DNA from: Pedobacter sp.
Lineage (GTDB): Bacteria; Bacteroidota; Bacteroidia; Sphingobacteriales; Sphingobacteriaceae
Length of the DNA: 64,000 nt
Direction: 5' to 3'
NCBI GenBank assembly: GCA_008015505.1
Contig: SSFR01000018.1
Location: 1-64,000 of the forward strand
Part shown: positions 27,308 to 36,703 of the stretch, one piece after another
How the letters are laid out: each line of letters opens with the position of its first letter
Position numbering within the stretch: the stretch's first letter is position 1
Notes under the pieces: model-generated
Databases searched by the model: none
The model's input: only the letters and a program-made list of their open reading frames with translations
What the model was told of the DNA's origin: nothing
Translations under genes and position numbers: made by a program

Positions 27308-28555
27308 TACCAGAGAATGGGGTTCACTGGGTTTGAAAAGTAAGACACTCAGTTTAGATGGATTAAATGTTTCGTCTGCAATTTCAAGTAACTGAGAAGC
27401 AGTTACTGCATAGACTTGATTAAAAATTTCTTCTAAGGAATCTACTCGATTATAATCAAGGATGCTTTTCGACATAGAGAGTAATACGTTCAGTCGATTT
27501 TCTTCTGCTAGCGCAATTTGCCCAGTAAATTTTTGTTTGGCTTGATGCAGTTGTATGTGGCTTAAGGGTTTATCGCGAAGCTTTTTTAATTCGCGATGAA
27601 TTAAGTACAGTGCTTTTTCGGTTTTTTCAACATCTGTACCAAAGTAAATTGAAAAAATACCTGTATCACTAAATGGAGTGTAATTCGATTCGATGTTATA
27701 AGCAATGCCATGTTTCTCTCGTAGTTCAAGATTTAATCTTGAGCTCATCCCTGCTCCTCCAAGTAAATTATTTAAGAGTGACAGTCCAATTTTGTGTGGA
27801 CTATAAACTGAATAGGAACGTGTGCCAATAACGCCATGGGTTTGATTAATGGGTTTTGTGATCGTTCTTTTTTGAGGAATGTATGGATTGGTGTTTGTTT
27901 CCTGATGAGCAGTAGTATCATTGCTTTTTGGAGCTTTTGCAAAAAATTTTTCAGCCTTATAGATTAATCTTTTGTGATCATAGTTGCCTGATACCCCTAA
28001 TACCATGTGATCTGTTCGGTAATGGGATTTTATAAAGTCAAAAATATCAGCTTGCTTAAAGGAACCGACACTTTCAGGTGTTCCTAAAATATTTTTTCCC
28101 AGTGGATGTCCATCAAAAAGCATATCCTCAAAGTCATCATTGATTGCTTCATCTGGCTGGTCTTGATAGGAGGCTATTTCATCCAAAATAATATCAGTTT
28201 CTTTAGCCATTTCATCTTCTGGAAAAATGGAATGGAAAATCAAGTCTTCAAATAAATCTAGGGTGCGATCCAGGTATGGATTTAAGAATGAGGCATGGAT
28301 GCAGGTGTATTCTTTGGTGGTATAGGCATTGAGATCGGCGCCTACTAGTTCTAGTCGATTCAGAATCTGGTTGGTATTTCTTTTGGTCGTACGCTTAAAG
28401 ATGAGATGTTCAATAAAGTGAGCCAAACCACTTTTTTCTGGTTTTTCGTCACGAGATCCAGCATAGATTAAGAAGCATGCATGCGAAATGTTAGATCTTG
28501 ATGGAACAGAGATCAGGCGAATGCCATTAGAAAGCGTGTGTGCTTGATAATCCAT
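27302..28555 (-). CDS. M16 (insulinase-like) zinc peptidase
   Basis: The inverted zinc-binding motif HFIEH (His46, Glu49, His50 counted from ATG 28555) marks M16 processing peptidases. The downstream acidic segment ETDIILDEIASYQDQPDE supplies the third ligand region. The second half (from about residue 200) forms the non-catalytic partner domain typical of one-chain bacterial homologues (about 417 residues, normal length). Such proteases degrade peptides or process secreted proteins; the location (cytoplasm or periplasm) is unclear as no signal peptide is present from the chosen start. An in-frame ATG at 28609 would add an 18-residue hydrophobic leader, so export cannot be fully excluded. Confidence 0.9.
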   Translation of the reverse strand: MDYQAHTLSNGIRLISVPSRSNISHACFLIYAGSRDEKPEKSGLAHFIEHLIFKRTTKRNTNQILNRLELVGADLNAYTTKEYTCIHASFLNPYLDRTLDLFEDLIFHSIFPEDEMAKETDIILDEIASYQDQPDEAINDDFEDMLFDGHPLGKNILGTPESVGSFKQADIFDFIKSHYRTDHMVLGVSGNYDHKRLIYKAEKFFAKAPKSNDTTAHQETNTNPYIPQKRTITKPINQTHGVIGTRSYSVYSPHKIGLSLLNNLLGGAGMSSRLNLELREKHGIAYNIESNYTPFSDTGIFSIYFGTDVEKTEKALYLIHRELKKLRDKPLSHIQLHQAKQKFTGQIALAEENRLNVLLSMSKSILDYNRVDSLEEIFNQVYAVTASQLLEIADETFNPSKLSVLLFKPSEPHSLVL

Positions 28556-28659
28556 GGTGTGTAATGAAAATGAAAAGACGAAATGGGCCTCTGTGTAGAT
28601 AATGGCCAAAATTAGGACTTTTATTCGAGGCTTGTAAAACTGTCTCTACTGAGAATTTT

Positions 28660-28667
28660 TATCTTTG
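28660..28667 (+). promoter_or_regulatory. Bacteroidota-type -7 element upstream of CDGSH gene
   Basis: TATCTTTG matches TAnnTTTG exactly and lies 15 bp before the ATG at 28683. The same eight bases occur before the gene at 11896. Confidence 0.45.
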
Positions 28668-28682
28668 TTTAAATAAAAAGCA

Positions 28683-28913
28683 ATGGCCACGACAAAGATT
28701 ACAGTTAAGAATAATGGACCTCTTCGAGTTGAGGGGGAAATAGAGGTGGTGGACAAGGATGGTACTCCCTATCATTTAGGGGGAAGAAATGTCATTTCTT
28801 TTTGTGGCTGTGGTTTATCAGAAAAAAAGCCTTTTTGCGATGGATCGCATAAGGGAGGGTTTGTTCATGATGCAGTTGCTTTTGATCTACCTCCTGTTGA
28901 TATAAATACTTAA
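28683..28913 (+). CDS. CDGSH iron-sulfur domain protein
   Basis: The 76-residue protein has the complete CDGSH [2Fe-2S] binding site: Cys41, Cys43, Cys52 and His56 in FCGCGLSEKKPFCDGSHKGGF-type sequence (three Cys and one His, as in mitoNEET). Small bacterial members are soluble cytosolic electron carriers or cluster donors, and the physiological partner is unknown. It is a stand-alone gene with its own -7-like element upstream and a convergent hpt gene 18 bp downstream. Confidence 0.93.
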   Translation: MATTKITVKNNGPLRVEGEIEVVDKDGTPYHLGGRNVISFCGCGLSEKKPFCDGSHKGGFVHDAVAFDLPPVDINT

Positions 28914-28931
28914 TAAATAATAGCTTAGTCT

Positions 28932-29468
28932 TTAAGCGATTTTACTAGGATCAAGTTCATGCACCTCTGGGAGGCTACGGTATTTTTCTGCATAATCAAG
29001 CCCATATCCTACTACAAATTTGTCTGGAATCTCAATACCAGGGTAATCTACCACTAGGCTAATGAGCCGTTTAGATGGCTTATCCAGAATTGTACAGACT
29101 TTGATGCTTTTAGCTCCACGCATCTTGAAAAGCTCTTTTAGGTGGCTTAAGGTGAGGCCTGTGTCGATCAGATCTTCTACAATGAGTAGGTGCTTGTTGG
29201 AAATATCGATATCAATATCTTTCAGAATTTTCACTACACCAGTCGATTTGGATGAATTACCATAACTAGAAACCGAAATAAAGTCAATTTTTACAGGTAT
29301 GCTGATTTCCCTGACTAGGTCGGCCAGAAAAATAAAACCACCCTTGAGAACACCAACTAGAATAAGTTCTTCTCCCCGGTAATCTTGGGAAATCTTTTTT
29401 GCTAGCTCGCGTACTTTTTTCTGTATCACTTCCTTACTGACGATGATGGTTTGGGCTTCTTTTAACAT
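28932..29468 (-). CDS. hpt: Hypoxanthine phosphoribosyltransferase
   Basis: This purine salvage enzyme makes IMP (and often GMP) from hypoxanthine or guanine plus PRPP. The PRPP loop LLIVEDLIDTGLTL (about 94-107), LVGVLKGGFIFLADLVR near residue 38 and the base-recognition region FVVGYGLDYAEKYRSLPEV at the C-terminus are all typical. The 178-residue length is normal. It is divergent from the ABC-F gene. Confidence 0.95.
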   Translation of the reverse strand: MLKEAQTIIVSKEVIQKKVRELAKKISQDYRGEELILVGVLKGGFIFLADLVREISIPVKIDFISVSSYGNSSKSTGVVKILKDIDIDISNKHLLIVEDLIDTGLTLSHLKELFKMRGAKSIKVCTILDKPSKRLISLVVDYPGIEIPDKFVVGYGLDYAEKYRSLPEVHELDPSKIA

Positions 29469-29639
29469 GTCTCTTCTTTAATCTTTACTGATGAAATGGA
29501 TTTGATGCTATTTAAAGAATGATAAAGGTTCCTTAATATTTGTCAGCTAAAGTAGAGAATTTGATTTAAGCCCGATGCTTTTTTAGATGGGATAGTGCTC
29601 ATTTTCTATTGCTTAAGTCTAAGAATGGGCCACTTTACG

Positions 29640-29647
29640 TACCTTTG
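29640..29647 (+). promoter_or_regulatory. Bacteroidota-type -7 element upstream of ABC-F gene
   Basis: TACCTTTG is a perfect TAnnTTTG match, 39 bp before the ATG at 29687 and downstream of the alternative TTG start at 29609, so it decides the start. Confidence 0.45.
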
Positions 29648-29686
29648 CATGTAATTGAACGAGACTATCAGAATAATTTTTCAAAA

Positions 29687-31552
29687 ATGAGTATACTATC
29701 TACGGAGCAGTTGGGGCATGTGTTTAGTGATCAGTGGCTCTTTAAGGATATTTATTGGGGTATTGAAAGAGGTGATCGAGTAGCATTGCTGGGGATTAAT
29801 GGGACAGGTAAGTCCAGCTTGTTGCGTATTCTGTCGGGTAGCCTCACCCCTAGTCAGGGTAAGGTTGTGTCAGAGCGAGATCTACGCATTGGTTATTTGG
29901 AGCAAGACCCTTCGTTTAATGAGGCGAAAACGATTAGTGATTTCATTTACTCCATCGATAATGAGCAACAGCAGCTGATTAGAAAATACGAAGAAGCGAT
30001 TATCAACAAGGATATTGATGAAAAATACCTTAATGATCTGATAGATGAGTTGAGTAATCGAAATGCTTGGGCGTATGAATTTGAGATTAAAAGTATTTTG
30101 GGCCGCTTGGGAATTGTTCATTTAGATCAGCAAATAACAACCCTTTCTGGAGGTCAGCGGAAACGAGTGGCTTTAGCTAAGTTATTGATCGATGATCCCG
30201 ATGTGTATATTTTAGATGAGCCAACTAATCATTTAGATATTGAGACGATCGAATGGTTGGAGAACTTTCTCACGACGGGACAAAAGACGGTACTGCTGGT
30301 TACACATGATCGCTATTTCTTGGATCATGTTTCGAACCAGATTTTAGAGCTTGATCGGGGGAAACTACTGACGTACCAAGGGAACTATAGCTACTATCTC
30401 GAGAAAAAGGCCGAATTAGTAGCTGCCCAGGAAGCAACTTTTGATAAGAACCGGAATCTGTTACGGCGAGAGCTAGAGTGGATGCGTAGGCAGCCAAAAG
30501 CCAGAACAACGAAATCAAAGTCAAGGATTGATGCATTTCATGACTTAAAAGAAAAAACAAAAATTAAGCCGGTTCAATCTAAATTGGAATTACAAATAAC
30601 TTCTTCTCGTGTGGGGAGTCGGATATTGGAAGTGGAGCAAGTAAGTAAGGGGTTCGACCAAGATGAAGTGCTTTCTAGTTTCAGTTATACTTTTAAGAAA
30701 GGAGATCGGATTGGTGTTGCAGGAAAGAATGGGATGGGAAAATCAACTTTATTGAACCTAATCACAGGGCTTATCCTGCCAGACAAAGGGAGTATTGTAG
30801 TTGGTGAAACTACGGTGTTTGGCTATTATCGTCAGGGTGGTTTAACTTTTAATGAGGATGATCGTGTACTAGATGTGGTTAAAAACGTGGCTGAATATAT
30901 TCCAATGGCTGACGGAAAGATGTTAAGTGCAAGCCAGGTGCTTACCCATTTTTTGTTCCCCCCTACTAAGCAATATGGACTAGTTAGTAAATTAAGTGGG
31001 GGTGAGAAAAAACGCTTGCAATTGATGCGGGTATTGATGACTAATCCCAATTTTTTAATTCTGGATGAGCCCACGAATGATTTGGATATCGATACACTTA
31101 ACGTTTTAGAAGATTTTTTGCAAAATTTCTCTGGGGTGTTGATGTTGGTTTCGCATGATCGTTATTTAGTTGATCGATTAACAGACCAGCTTTTTGTTTT
31201 TGAAGGTAAAGGACGGGTTCGTATTTATTCGGGGAATTATACAGATTATCGCTTAGAGCAGGAAGAAGTATTTGTTTCACAGAGGGCAATTAAAAAGCAA
31301 TTGACTGTTCCTGTTGAGCAGGAAAAAAAAGTACTCAAAAAATGGGGGTTTAAAGAAGAAAGAGAATTAGAAACTTTAGAAGCAGACATTCAGGTGTTGG
31401 AAAAAGAACTTACCAAATTGACGGAGCAGTTGAATGCCGGAATTACCGAATATGAACAATTAAAGAATATTTCTAGTCAAATAGAGGTGTTAACCACTCA
31501 ATTAGATGCCAAGACAACGAGTTGGTTTAAATTATTAGAATTAAAGTCATGA
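29687..31552 (+). CDS. ABC-F family ATP-binding protein (Uup-like)
   Basis: Two ABC ATPase domains in one soluble chain, without membrane segments, place this in the ABC-F family, which binds the ribosomal E-site. Walker A motifs GINGTGKSS and GKNGMGKST, signature sequences LSGGQRKRVALAKLL and LSGGEKKRLQLMRVL, and Walker B LDEPTNHLDIE and LDEPTNDLDID are intact. A linker with RRELEWMRRQPKARTTKSK separates the domains, and a C-terminal coiled coil (about 540-620) matches the Uup-type DNA-binding tail. ATG 29687 gives 621 residues; the TTG at 29609 is upstream of the promoter-like element. The next gene overlaps its stop by 4 bp. Confidence 0.92.
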   Translation: MSILSTEQLGHVFSDQWLFKDIYWGIERGDRVALLGINGTGKSSLLRILSGSLTPSQGKVVSERDLRIGYLEQDPSFNEAKTISDFIYSIDNEQQQLIRKYEEAIINKDIDEKYLNDLIDELSNRNAWAYEFEIKSILGRLGIVHLDQQITTLSGGQRKRVALAKLLIDDPDVYILDEPTNHLDIETIEWLENFLTTGQKTVLLVTHDRYFLDHVSNQILELDRGKLLTYQGNYSYYLEKKAELVAAQEATFDKNRNLLRRELEWMRRQPKARTTKSKSRIDAFHDLKEKTKIKPVQSKLELQITSSRVGSRILEVEQVSKGFDQDEVLSSFSYTFKKGDRIGVAGKNGMGKSTLLNLITGLILPDKGSIVVGETTVFGYYRQGGLTFNEDDRVLDVVKNVAEYIPMADGKMLSASQVLTHFLFPPTKQYGLVSKLSGGEKKRLQLMRVLMTNPNFLILDEPTNDLDIDTLNVLEDFLQNFSGVLMLVSHDRYLVDRLTDQLFVFEGKGRVRIYSGNYTDYRLEQEEVFVSQRAIKKQLTVPVEQEKKVLKKWGFKEERELETLEADIQVLEKELTKLTEQLNAGITEYEQLKNISSQIEVLTTQLDAKTTSWFKLLELKS

Positions 31553-31785
31553 AATTGTCAGATGTAATTGCGTCCGTTGGTGTTACCTTATTGTTGATTG
31601 CCTTTTTTTTGAATTTGAGAAAAATCCTTTCGACAGATAGCGTAGCTTATAGTGTGCTTAATATAGTAGGAGCTGGCTTGTGTGGGCTATCTTCATACAT
31701 GATTTCTTTTTATCCTTTTGTGATTTTGGAAGGCGTTTGGGTTTCGGTAGCTATTGTTTCTCTTTTTAGAAAACGTTCCACGTGA
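31549..31785 (+). CDS. Small two- or three-helix membrane protein (CBU_0592-like)
   Basis: The 78-residue product is almost wholly hydrophobic (IASVGVTLLLIAFFLNL, SVLNIVGAGLCGLSSYMISF and FVILEGVWVSVAIVSLF), with two or three predicted membrane helices. The pattern resembles the CBU_0592 family of small membrane proteins of unknown function. It overlaps the ABC-F stop codon (ATGA, 4 bp), so translation is probably coupled. Its last four codons are also the first parS-like palindrome, an overlap that constrains both. Confidence 0.78.
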   Translation: MKLSDVIASVGVTLLLIAFFLNLRKILSTDSVAYSVLNIVGAGLCGLSSYMISFYPFVILEGVWVSVAIVSLFRKRST

Positions 31786-31789
31786 AACA
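31774..31789. promoter_or_regulatory. parS-like ParB-binding site 1
   Basis: CGTTCCACGTGAAACA differs by a few bases from the classic TGTTTCACGTGAAACA parS consensus (16 bp palindrome). It overlaps the last codons and stop of the CBU_0592-like gene. Confidence 0.7.
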
Positions 31790-31832
31790 TGATGGATGGC
31801 AGAGCATGTTGTTGACTTATTTGAAAAAGATA

Positions 31833-31848
31833 CGTTCCACGTGGAACA
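31833..31848. promoter_or_regulatory. parS-like ParB-binding site 2
   Basis: CGTTCCACGTGGAACA contains the perfect 14 bp palindrome GTTCCACGTGGAAC known as parS in many bacteria. It lies 59 bp (centre to centre) from site 1 and 10 bp before mnmG. Confidence 0.75.
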
Positions 31849-31858
31849 TTGATGTGTT

Positions 31859-33718
31859 ATGTTTAAATCGTATGATGTAATTGTTGTCGGGGCTGGTCAT
31901 GCAGGCTGTGAAGCTGCTGCTGCTGCTGCGAATATGGGTTCGTCAGTTTTGTTAGTGACGATGAATATGGGAACTATTGCTCAAATGAGCTGTAATCCAG
32001 CGATGGGTGGGGTTGCAAAGGGGCAGATTGTGCGAGAAATTGATGCAATGGGTGGTTATTCAGGTATTATTTCTGATCAAACTACCATTCAGTTTCGAAT
32101 GCTCAATCGATCGAAGGGGCCAGCTATGTGGAGTCCAAGAGCGCAAATAGATCGTATGCGTTTTGCCGAAGCGTGGCGTCTCACGTTGGAGCAAATCCCC
32201 AATGTGGATTTCTGGCAGGATACGGTAAATGGATTGTTATTAGATGGAAATGTGGTGTGTGGCGTGAGGACAAGTCTAGGTATCGAAATTAGGGCTAGAA
32301 CAGTTGTGTTAACCAATGGCACTTTTTTAAATGGCTTGATTCATATTGGAGAAAAGCGTTTTGGAGGAGGCCGTACAGCAGAGAAGGCTGCCACTGGGAT
32401 CACCGAACAGTTGATTGAGTTGGGTTTTGAGTCCGGACGAATGAAAACGGGTACACCTCCTCGGGTAGATGGACGCTCGCTAGACTATACTAAAATGGAA
32501 GAGCAGTGGGGAGATAAAAACCCAAGTAAATTTTCGTTCACGAATACGCCCCCAACGAGTAACAAACGCTGTTGTTGGATTACTTATACCAATGCTGCTG
32601 TGCATGAAACGTTGAAAGAAGGGTTTGAGAAATCTCCGATGTTTACAGGGCGTATTCAGGGGCTTGGTCCTCGTTACTGTCCTTCTATCGAGGATAAGAT
32701 TAATCGTTTTGCAGAAAGAGAAAGACATCAAATTTTTGTAGAGCCTGAAGGATGGGATACGATAGAAATTTATGTTAACGGATTTTCCACGTCTTTGCCA
32801 GAGGACGTACAGTATCGTGCGCTCACGCAGATCCCCGGATTTGAACAGGCTAAAATGTTTCGTCCGGGCTATGCCATTGAGTATGATTACTTCCCCCCTA
32901 CCCAATTGGATTTTACTCTGGAAACTAAAAAAATTAAAAATTTGTTTTTTGCTGGTCAGATTAATGGAACTACTGGATATGAAGAAGCGGCTGGTCAGGG
33001 TTTCATTGCGGGTATTAATGCACATCAAAAGGTGTATCAAAAACACGAGTTGATCATGAAGCGTTCGGAGTCCTATATCGGTGTTCTAATTGATGATTTG
33101 ATCACCAAAGGAACTGAGGAACCTTATCGCATGTTTACCTCAAGGGCTGAGCATCGTTTGTTATTGCGCCAGGACAATGCAGATATTCGTTTAAGCCCAA
33201 TTGGACATGAGCTTGGGTTGATCAGTGATGAGCGTTTAGAAAAGGTAAAGAATAAAGTGCGGTGCGCTGATGAGATTATCCAATATTTGAAGAAAACTTC
33301 TATCAATCCTCTTCATGTTAATCCCTTGCTTGAGCAATTAAATACGACCACATTGAGTCAGCATGTGAAAATGGCACAATTAATAAGTCGTCCGCAGGTG
33401 GATATTGCTGCTCTTCGCAAAGCAAGTGTAATATTTGATGACTTATTAAACGGGTACGATCAGGAAATAATTGAGCAAGCAGAGATTAAAATTAAATATG
33501 AGAGTTACTTTGAAAAAGAGTTGGAGATCATTAATCGAATGAAGAGATTAGAATATCAAGAATTGAATCCGGAATTTAACTACCATGCCTTGGGGTCACT
33601 GTCTAAGGAGGCTAGAGAAAAGTTGACTAAAATCAAACCAAGAACACTGGGACAAGCTTCGCGTATTTCTGGTGTTTCACCTTCAGATATCTCTGTTTTG
33701 ATGGTACACATGGCATGA
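31859..33718 (+). CDS. mnmG: tRNA uridine-5-carboxymethylaminomethyl modification enzyme MnmG (GidA)
   Basis: MnmG with MnmE forms the cmnm5 group at wobble uridine 34 of several tRNAs, using FAD and NADH. The 619-residue protein starts with the FAD-binding [10 protein letters not shown] (11-20), then [44 protein letters not shown] and [22 protein letters not shown], all hallmarks of GidA. The C-terminal helical domain (about 470-619) ends [21 protein letters not shown], the tRNA and MnmE-contacting tail. Full length. mnmG is often near oriC, in line with the origin candidate about 14 kb away. mnmE is not in the window. Confidence 0.97.
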   Translation: MFKSYDVIVVGAGHAGCEAAAAAANMGSSVLLVTMNMGTIAQMSCNPAMGGVAKGQIVREIDAMGGYSGIISDQTTIQFRMLNRSKGPAMWSPRAQIDRMRFAEAWRLTLEQIPNVDFWQDTVNGLLLDGNVVCGVRTSLGIEIRARTVVLTNGTFLNGLIHIGEKRFGGGRTAEKAATGITEQLIELGFESGRMKTGTPPRVDGRSLDYTKMEEQWGDKNPSKFSFTNTPPTSNKRCCWITYTNAAVHETLKEGFEKSPMFTGRIQGLGPRYCPSIEDKINRFAERERHQIFVEPEGWDTIEIYVNGFSTSLPEDVQYRALTQIPGFEQAKMFRPGYAIEYDYFPPTQLDFTLETKKIKNLFFAGQINGTTGYEEAAGQGFIAGINAHQKVYQKHELIMKRSESYIGVLIDDLITKGTEEPYRMFTSRAEHRLLLRQDNADIRLSPIGHELGLISDERLEKVKNKVRCADEIIQYLKKTSINPLHVNPLLEQLNTTTLSQHVKMAQLISRPQVDIAALRKASVIFDDLLNGYDQEIIEQAEIKIKYESYFEKELEIINRMKRLEYQELNPEFNYHALGSLSKEAREKLTKIKPRTLGQASRISGVSPSDISVLMVHMA

Positions 33719-33854
33719 TAGTAAATCAAACAATTCATTATCAGTTGATTATCTGATAAAACAATTGACTTTAAATAAAGTCGATTAAGCTACTTTTTTT
33801 ATTTTTTATACTGTGTGTTCCAAAATGAATGAAAATTCGCCCAGAAGCTTAAAA

Positions 33855-35495
33855 ATGGCCAATTTTTTAATCAATAGATTTAGACGAATTTTTCTAGGTA
33901 GTTTCGGTGGTTTATACCTATTTTATGGATGTGCCAATATGCAGGCACCTACTGGTGGCCCCAAAGACACGACTCCTCCTAAAATAGTTAAGGAGACACC
34001 CGTTAATTTAACTCGAAATTTTTCGGCATCAAAAATTGAGATTGAGTTTGATAAGTTCGTCAAATTAAAAGATGAATTTTCGGAGATCAGTATTAGCCCT
34101 GCTATTGATAAAATGCCTGTCTTTAAGGCGCACAAAAAAATACTGGACATCAAGCTGGAGCAAGCATTTGAAAAAAATACCACCTATACTATCAATTTTG
34201 GTAAGGCTATTGTTGATGTGAATGAGGGGAATGTATTTAAAAACTATAGTTATGTATTTTCAACAGGAGATCATTTGGACTCGCTTTCCATCAGCGGGAA
34301 TGTCAAAAGCATATTGACTGGTACTCCGCTGAAAGATGTGATTGTTTTTATCCTACCAACCAAACAGGATAGTTTATTTGGGAAGAAAAAAGCTAGTGTT
34401 TTTACCAGTACAGACTCTGCAGGTAATTTTATGTTGAAAAACTTAAAGGCAGATATGTATCGGATATATGCTTTGAAGAAAGCCGCTGGGGGAGAGCGTA
34501 TTTATAATTCGAACACAGACGAAATTGGTTTTTTGAGAGATTCGCTTGCGTTGAATAAAAGTGTGAATGATATTGAGCTAAATGTATTTAAAGAAGCACC
34601 CGCTAAGCTCAGAAGATTGAGTGATAAAATAGAGGCAGATGGTAGAATTTCGTTAGTATTTAATAAACCTATTACTGAATTAAGGATCATTGATCCATTA
34701 AGCTTAGACCAAAAGAAAACGATTGAGTTGGGGAGTAAAAATGACTCTGCTTTCGTGTGGTTACCTGAGCTTACATTTGATTCGTTAAAGATTGAGGCAA
34801 GTGATAAGAATCGATCACGTGATACCATTACACTTAATAGGGGTAAGAAAGACACTTATAACCGATCCGTTATAGTTTATTCAGATAATTTACTCAGTGG
34901 TGGTAAATTAAAACCCAGATCTGAACTAAGATTAACGACGAGTTCGCCGGTAGCTGGATTTGATATTACTAAAATGAGTTTGCTGCAAGACTCTGTTCCA
35001 GTGCAGGGTTTTGAGGTGCTTAGAGATCCGGTTTCTGCCAGGAAATTTGTCTTCAAGTTTGCATGGAGGCCAAAGAAGAGTTACGTACTTTCTTTGCTAG
35101 ATGGTTCGTTCACAGATATTTTTGGAATGAAGTCAAAGATCCATACCCAAAAGTTGATGTTAGATTCGGAGGATAATTATGGCGACTTTTCTTTGTCTGT
35201 TACGGTACCTGATACGTCCAAGAGCTATTTAATTCAATGTCTGAATGAAAAGGATATTGTTTTGCGTACAGATATTGTTTCAAACAATAAGGTCATTAAA
35301 TATTCCACCTACCCTGTAGGGAAATATCATATTCGTGTGATCTATGATGTTAATAAAAATGGTGAATGGGATTCGGGTAATGTACTTCAAAGGCTACAGC
35401 CGGAAAACATATGGAATCTTGATAAGATGATCTCTTTAAGAGCCAATTGGGAGATTGAAGAAAGCCTAATCATTCCTGCTGCTGTGGATCAATAA
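33855..35495 (+). CDS. Ig-like domain lipoprotein of the Bacteroidota 'PTGGPKD' type
   Basis: The signal sequence (RFRRIFLGSFGGLYLFYGC) ends in a lipobox cysteine, followed at once by ANMQAPTGGPKDTTPPKI, a header widely shared in Bacteroidota lipoproteins that carry Ig-like Big_5 domains. An N-terminal Ig-like module (about 45-150), a possible carboxypeptidase-regulatory-like repeat (LSISGNVKSILTGTPLKDVIVFILP) and a long beta-rich tail ending NVLQRLQPENIWNLDK make up the rest. No catalytic site is seen. ATG 33855 starts a good signal peptide; GTG 33813 and ATG 33825 are alternatives that add only polar residues. Likely on the outer membrane or surface, function unknown. It overlaps the carbonic anhydrase-like gene by 26 bp, tail to tail. 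Confidence 0.82.
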   Translation: MANFLINRFRRIFLGSFGGLYLFYGCANMQAPTGGPKDTTPPKIVKETPVNLTRNFSASKIEIEFDKFVKLKDEFSEISISPAIDKMPVFKAHKKILDIKLEQAFEKNTTYTINFGKAIVDVNEGNVFKNYSYVFSTGDHLDSLSISGNVKSILTGTPLKDVIVFILPTKQDSLFGKKKASVFTSTDSAGNFMLKNLKADMYRIYALKKAAGGERIYNSNTDEIGFLRDSLALNKSVNDIELNVFKEAPAKLRRLSDKIEADGRISLVFNKPITELRIIDPLSLDQKKTIELGSKNDSAFVWLPELTFDSLKIEASDKNRSRDTITLNRGKKDTYNRSVIVYSDNLLSGGKLKPRSELRLTTSSPVAGFDITKMSLLQDSVPVQGFEVLRDPVSARKFVFKFAWRPKKSYVLSLLDGSFTDIFGMKSKIHTQKLMLDSEDNYGDFSLSVTVPDTSKSYLIQCLNEKDIVLRTDIVSNNKVIKYSTYPVGKYHIRVIYDVNKNGEWDSGNVLQRLQPENIWNLDKMISLRANWEIEESLIIPAAVDQ

Positions 35496-35997
35496 ACCAC
35501 TTGGAATACATGATGTAATTATTAGGCAGACGATCAAGTAGCGCACGCTGGGGATCTGTTAGTGGTTTGATCTTTTTTGCGGGCATACCGGCATATAGAT
35601 AACCAGACTCGCATATTGTATTTTCTAAAACGACGGCACCAGCAGCAATAATGCAGTATTCCTCAACTACGGCATGATCCATCACAATAGCACCCATGCC
35701 CACTAATACGTGATTTTTCAAGGTACAACCATGCACTAAAGCATTGTGTCCAATCGAAACATTGCTTCCAATAATGGTTGCAGCTTTTTGATAAGTACAG
35801 TGAATGACTGCACCATCTTGGATATTGCTATTATTCCCAATTTGGATGTAGTTGACATCTCCTCGAATGACCGCATTAAACCAAACAGAACATTGGTTGC
35901 CTAAGACTACATCTCCAACGATTGTGGCATTTTCAGCAATAAAACAATCTTTTCCCCATGTGGGGTGTTTTCCTAAAACGGGAAGAATTAAGGCCAT
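35470..35997 (-). CDS. Gamma carbonic anhydrase/PaaY-like hexapeptide-repeat protein
   Basis: The 175-residue left-handed beta-helix protein has repeating I-G-x-x-[VST] hexapeptides. Conserved residues of the gamma-class carbonic anhydrase fold are present: AVIRGDVNYIQIGNNSNIQDGAVIHC, then SIGHNALVHGC, where the three His ligands of a Zn/Fe site are placed. It could hydrate CO2, or be a PaaY-like thioesterase or a structural homologue. It overlaps the Ig-like lipoprotein gene's 3' end by 26 bp, in convergent orientation. Confidence 0.9.
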   Translation of the reverse strand: MALILPVLGKHPTWGKDCFIAENATIVGDVVLGNQCSVWFNAVIRGDVNYIQIGNNSNIQDGAVIHCTYQKAATIIGSNVSIGHNALVHGCTLKNHVLVGMGAIVMDHAVVEEYCIIAAGAVVLENTICESGYLYAGMPAKKIKPLTDPQRALLDRLPNNYIMYSKWFIDPQQQE

Positions 35998-36105
35998 GAT
36001 TCTATTTTAATTAATGTTCAAAAGTATTGAATTCTGACTATACGTATGGACCAATTGTTTGTACAGTTCTTAATTGGCTACTTTTGTCACTAGATATTAT
36101 TTAAA

Positions 36106-36642
36106 ATGATGAAGAAGCAAAAAGTCAAGTCCTATGAGGGTAAAGAGAAGGAAAATAATCGCCTGATTGATGTTTATTTTAAACAGTATTCTGCAAGTCA
36201 TCAGCATCCTATTAATAAGCTGATTCATTGGATTTGTGTTCCCTTGATTGCATTTAGTTTGTTGGGTTTAGTATGGGCTATTCCATTCCCTCAACTCACT
36301 TTATTGGGTAGGTATAATGGATTTATTAACTGGGCGTCATTTTTGATTGCTTTTTCAGTCTACTATTATTACCGACTGTCTCCCACCCTATCGTACGCGA
36401 TGTTACTGGTGATGTTTACGTTTTCTGGGTTTATTGTGGGTCTAGAGCAAATGGAAAAACAAGATGGATGGCCCCAGATGTGGCATATTTGTTTGTTGAT
36501 TTTTATTTTGGGATGGATCGGGCAGCTAATTGGGCATCGAATAGAAGGGAAAAAACCTTCTTTCTTGGATGATTTGAAATTTTTGTTAATAGGTCCTATT
36601 TGGTTATTGCATTTTTTGTTTAAGAAAATGGGAATACACTAA
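36106..36642 (+). CDS. Mpo1-like (DUF962) membrane protein
   Basis: The 178-residue membrane protein has the Mpo1/DUF962 pattern: HPINKLIHWICVPLIAFS near the start, four predicted helices, and a late GQLIGHRIEGKKPS. Those histidines are the metal ligands of yeast Mpo1, an Fe(II) dioxygenase that shortens 2-hydroxy fatty acids, so a similar role in lipid alpha-oxidation is possible but not shown. Either of the two adjacent ATG codons at 36106 or 36109 can start it. A bidirectional terminator separates it from the convergent barrel-protein gene. Confidence 0.88.
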   Translation: MMKKQKVKSYEGKEKENNRLIDVYFKQYSASHQHPINKLIHWICVPLIAFSLLGLVWAIPFPQLTLLGRYNGFINWASFLIAFSVYYYYRLSPTLSYAMLLVMFTFSGFIVGLEQMEKQDGWPQMWHICLLIFILGWIGQLIGHRIEGKKPSFLDDLKFLLIGPIWLLHFLFKKMGIH

Positions 36643-36656
36643 ATGGGCACAAATAG

Positions 36657-36687
36657 AAAAGCCAGGACATTATTTGTCCTGGCTTTT
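36657..36687. terminator. Bidirectional rho-independent terminator
   Basis: A perfect 13 bp stem AAAAGCCAGGACA (36657-36669) with its complement at 36675-36687 and a 5 nt loop. A-tract and T-tract on opposite ends serve both convergent genes. Confidence 0.9.
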
Positions 36688-36703
36688 GGCTAAGAAAATG
36701 ATT

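Noticed and set aside
29609..29686. Upstream TTG start for the ABC-F gene
   Set aside because: It precedes a perfect TAnnTTTG element and adds 26 residues absent from ABC-F proteins.
32480..33046. 188-codon frame opposite mnmG
   Set aside because: It lies wholly inside mnmG, which has every GidA motif; the antisense protein shows no domain.
33767..33797. Small stem after mnmG (GACTTTA/TAAAGTC) with a T-run
   Set aside because: Loop is only 2 nt and the stem 7 bp, so a terminator call is too weak.
34814..34823. ATCACGTGAT palindrome in the Ig-like lipoprotein gene
   Set aside because: It lacks the GTTCC/GGAAC arms of parS and lies within a coding region.
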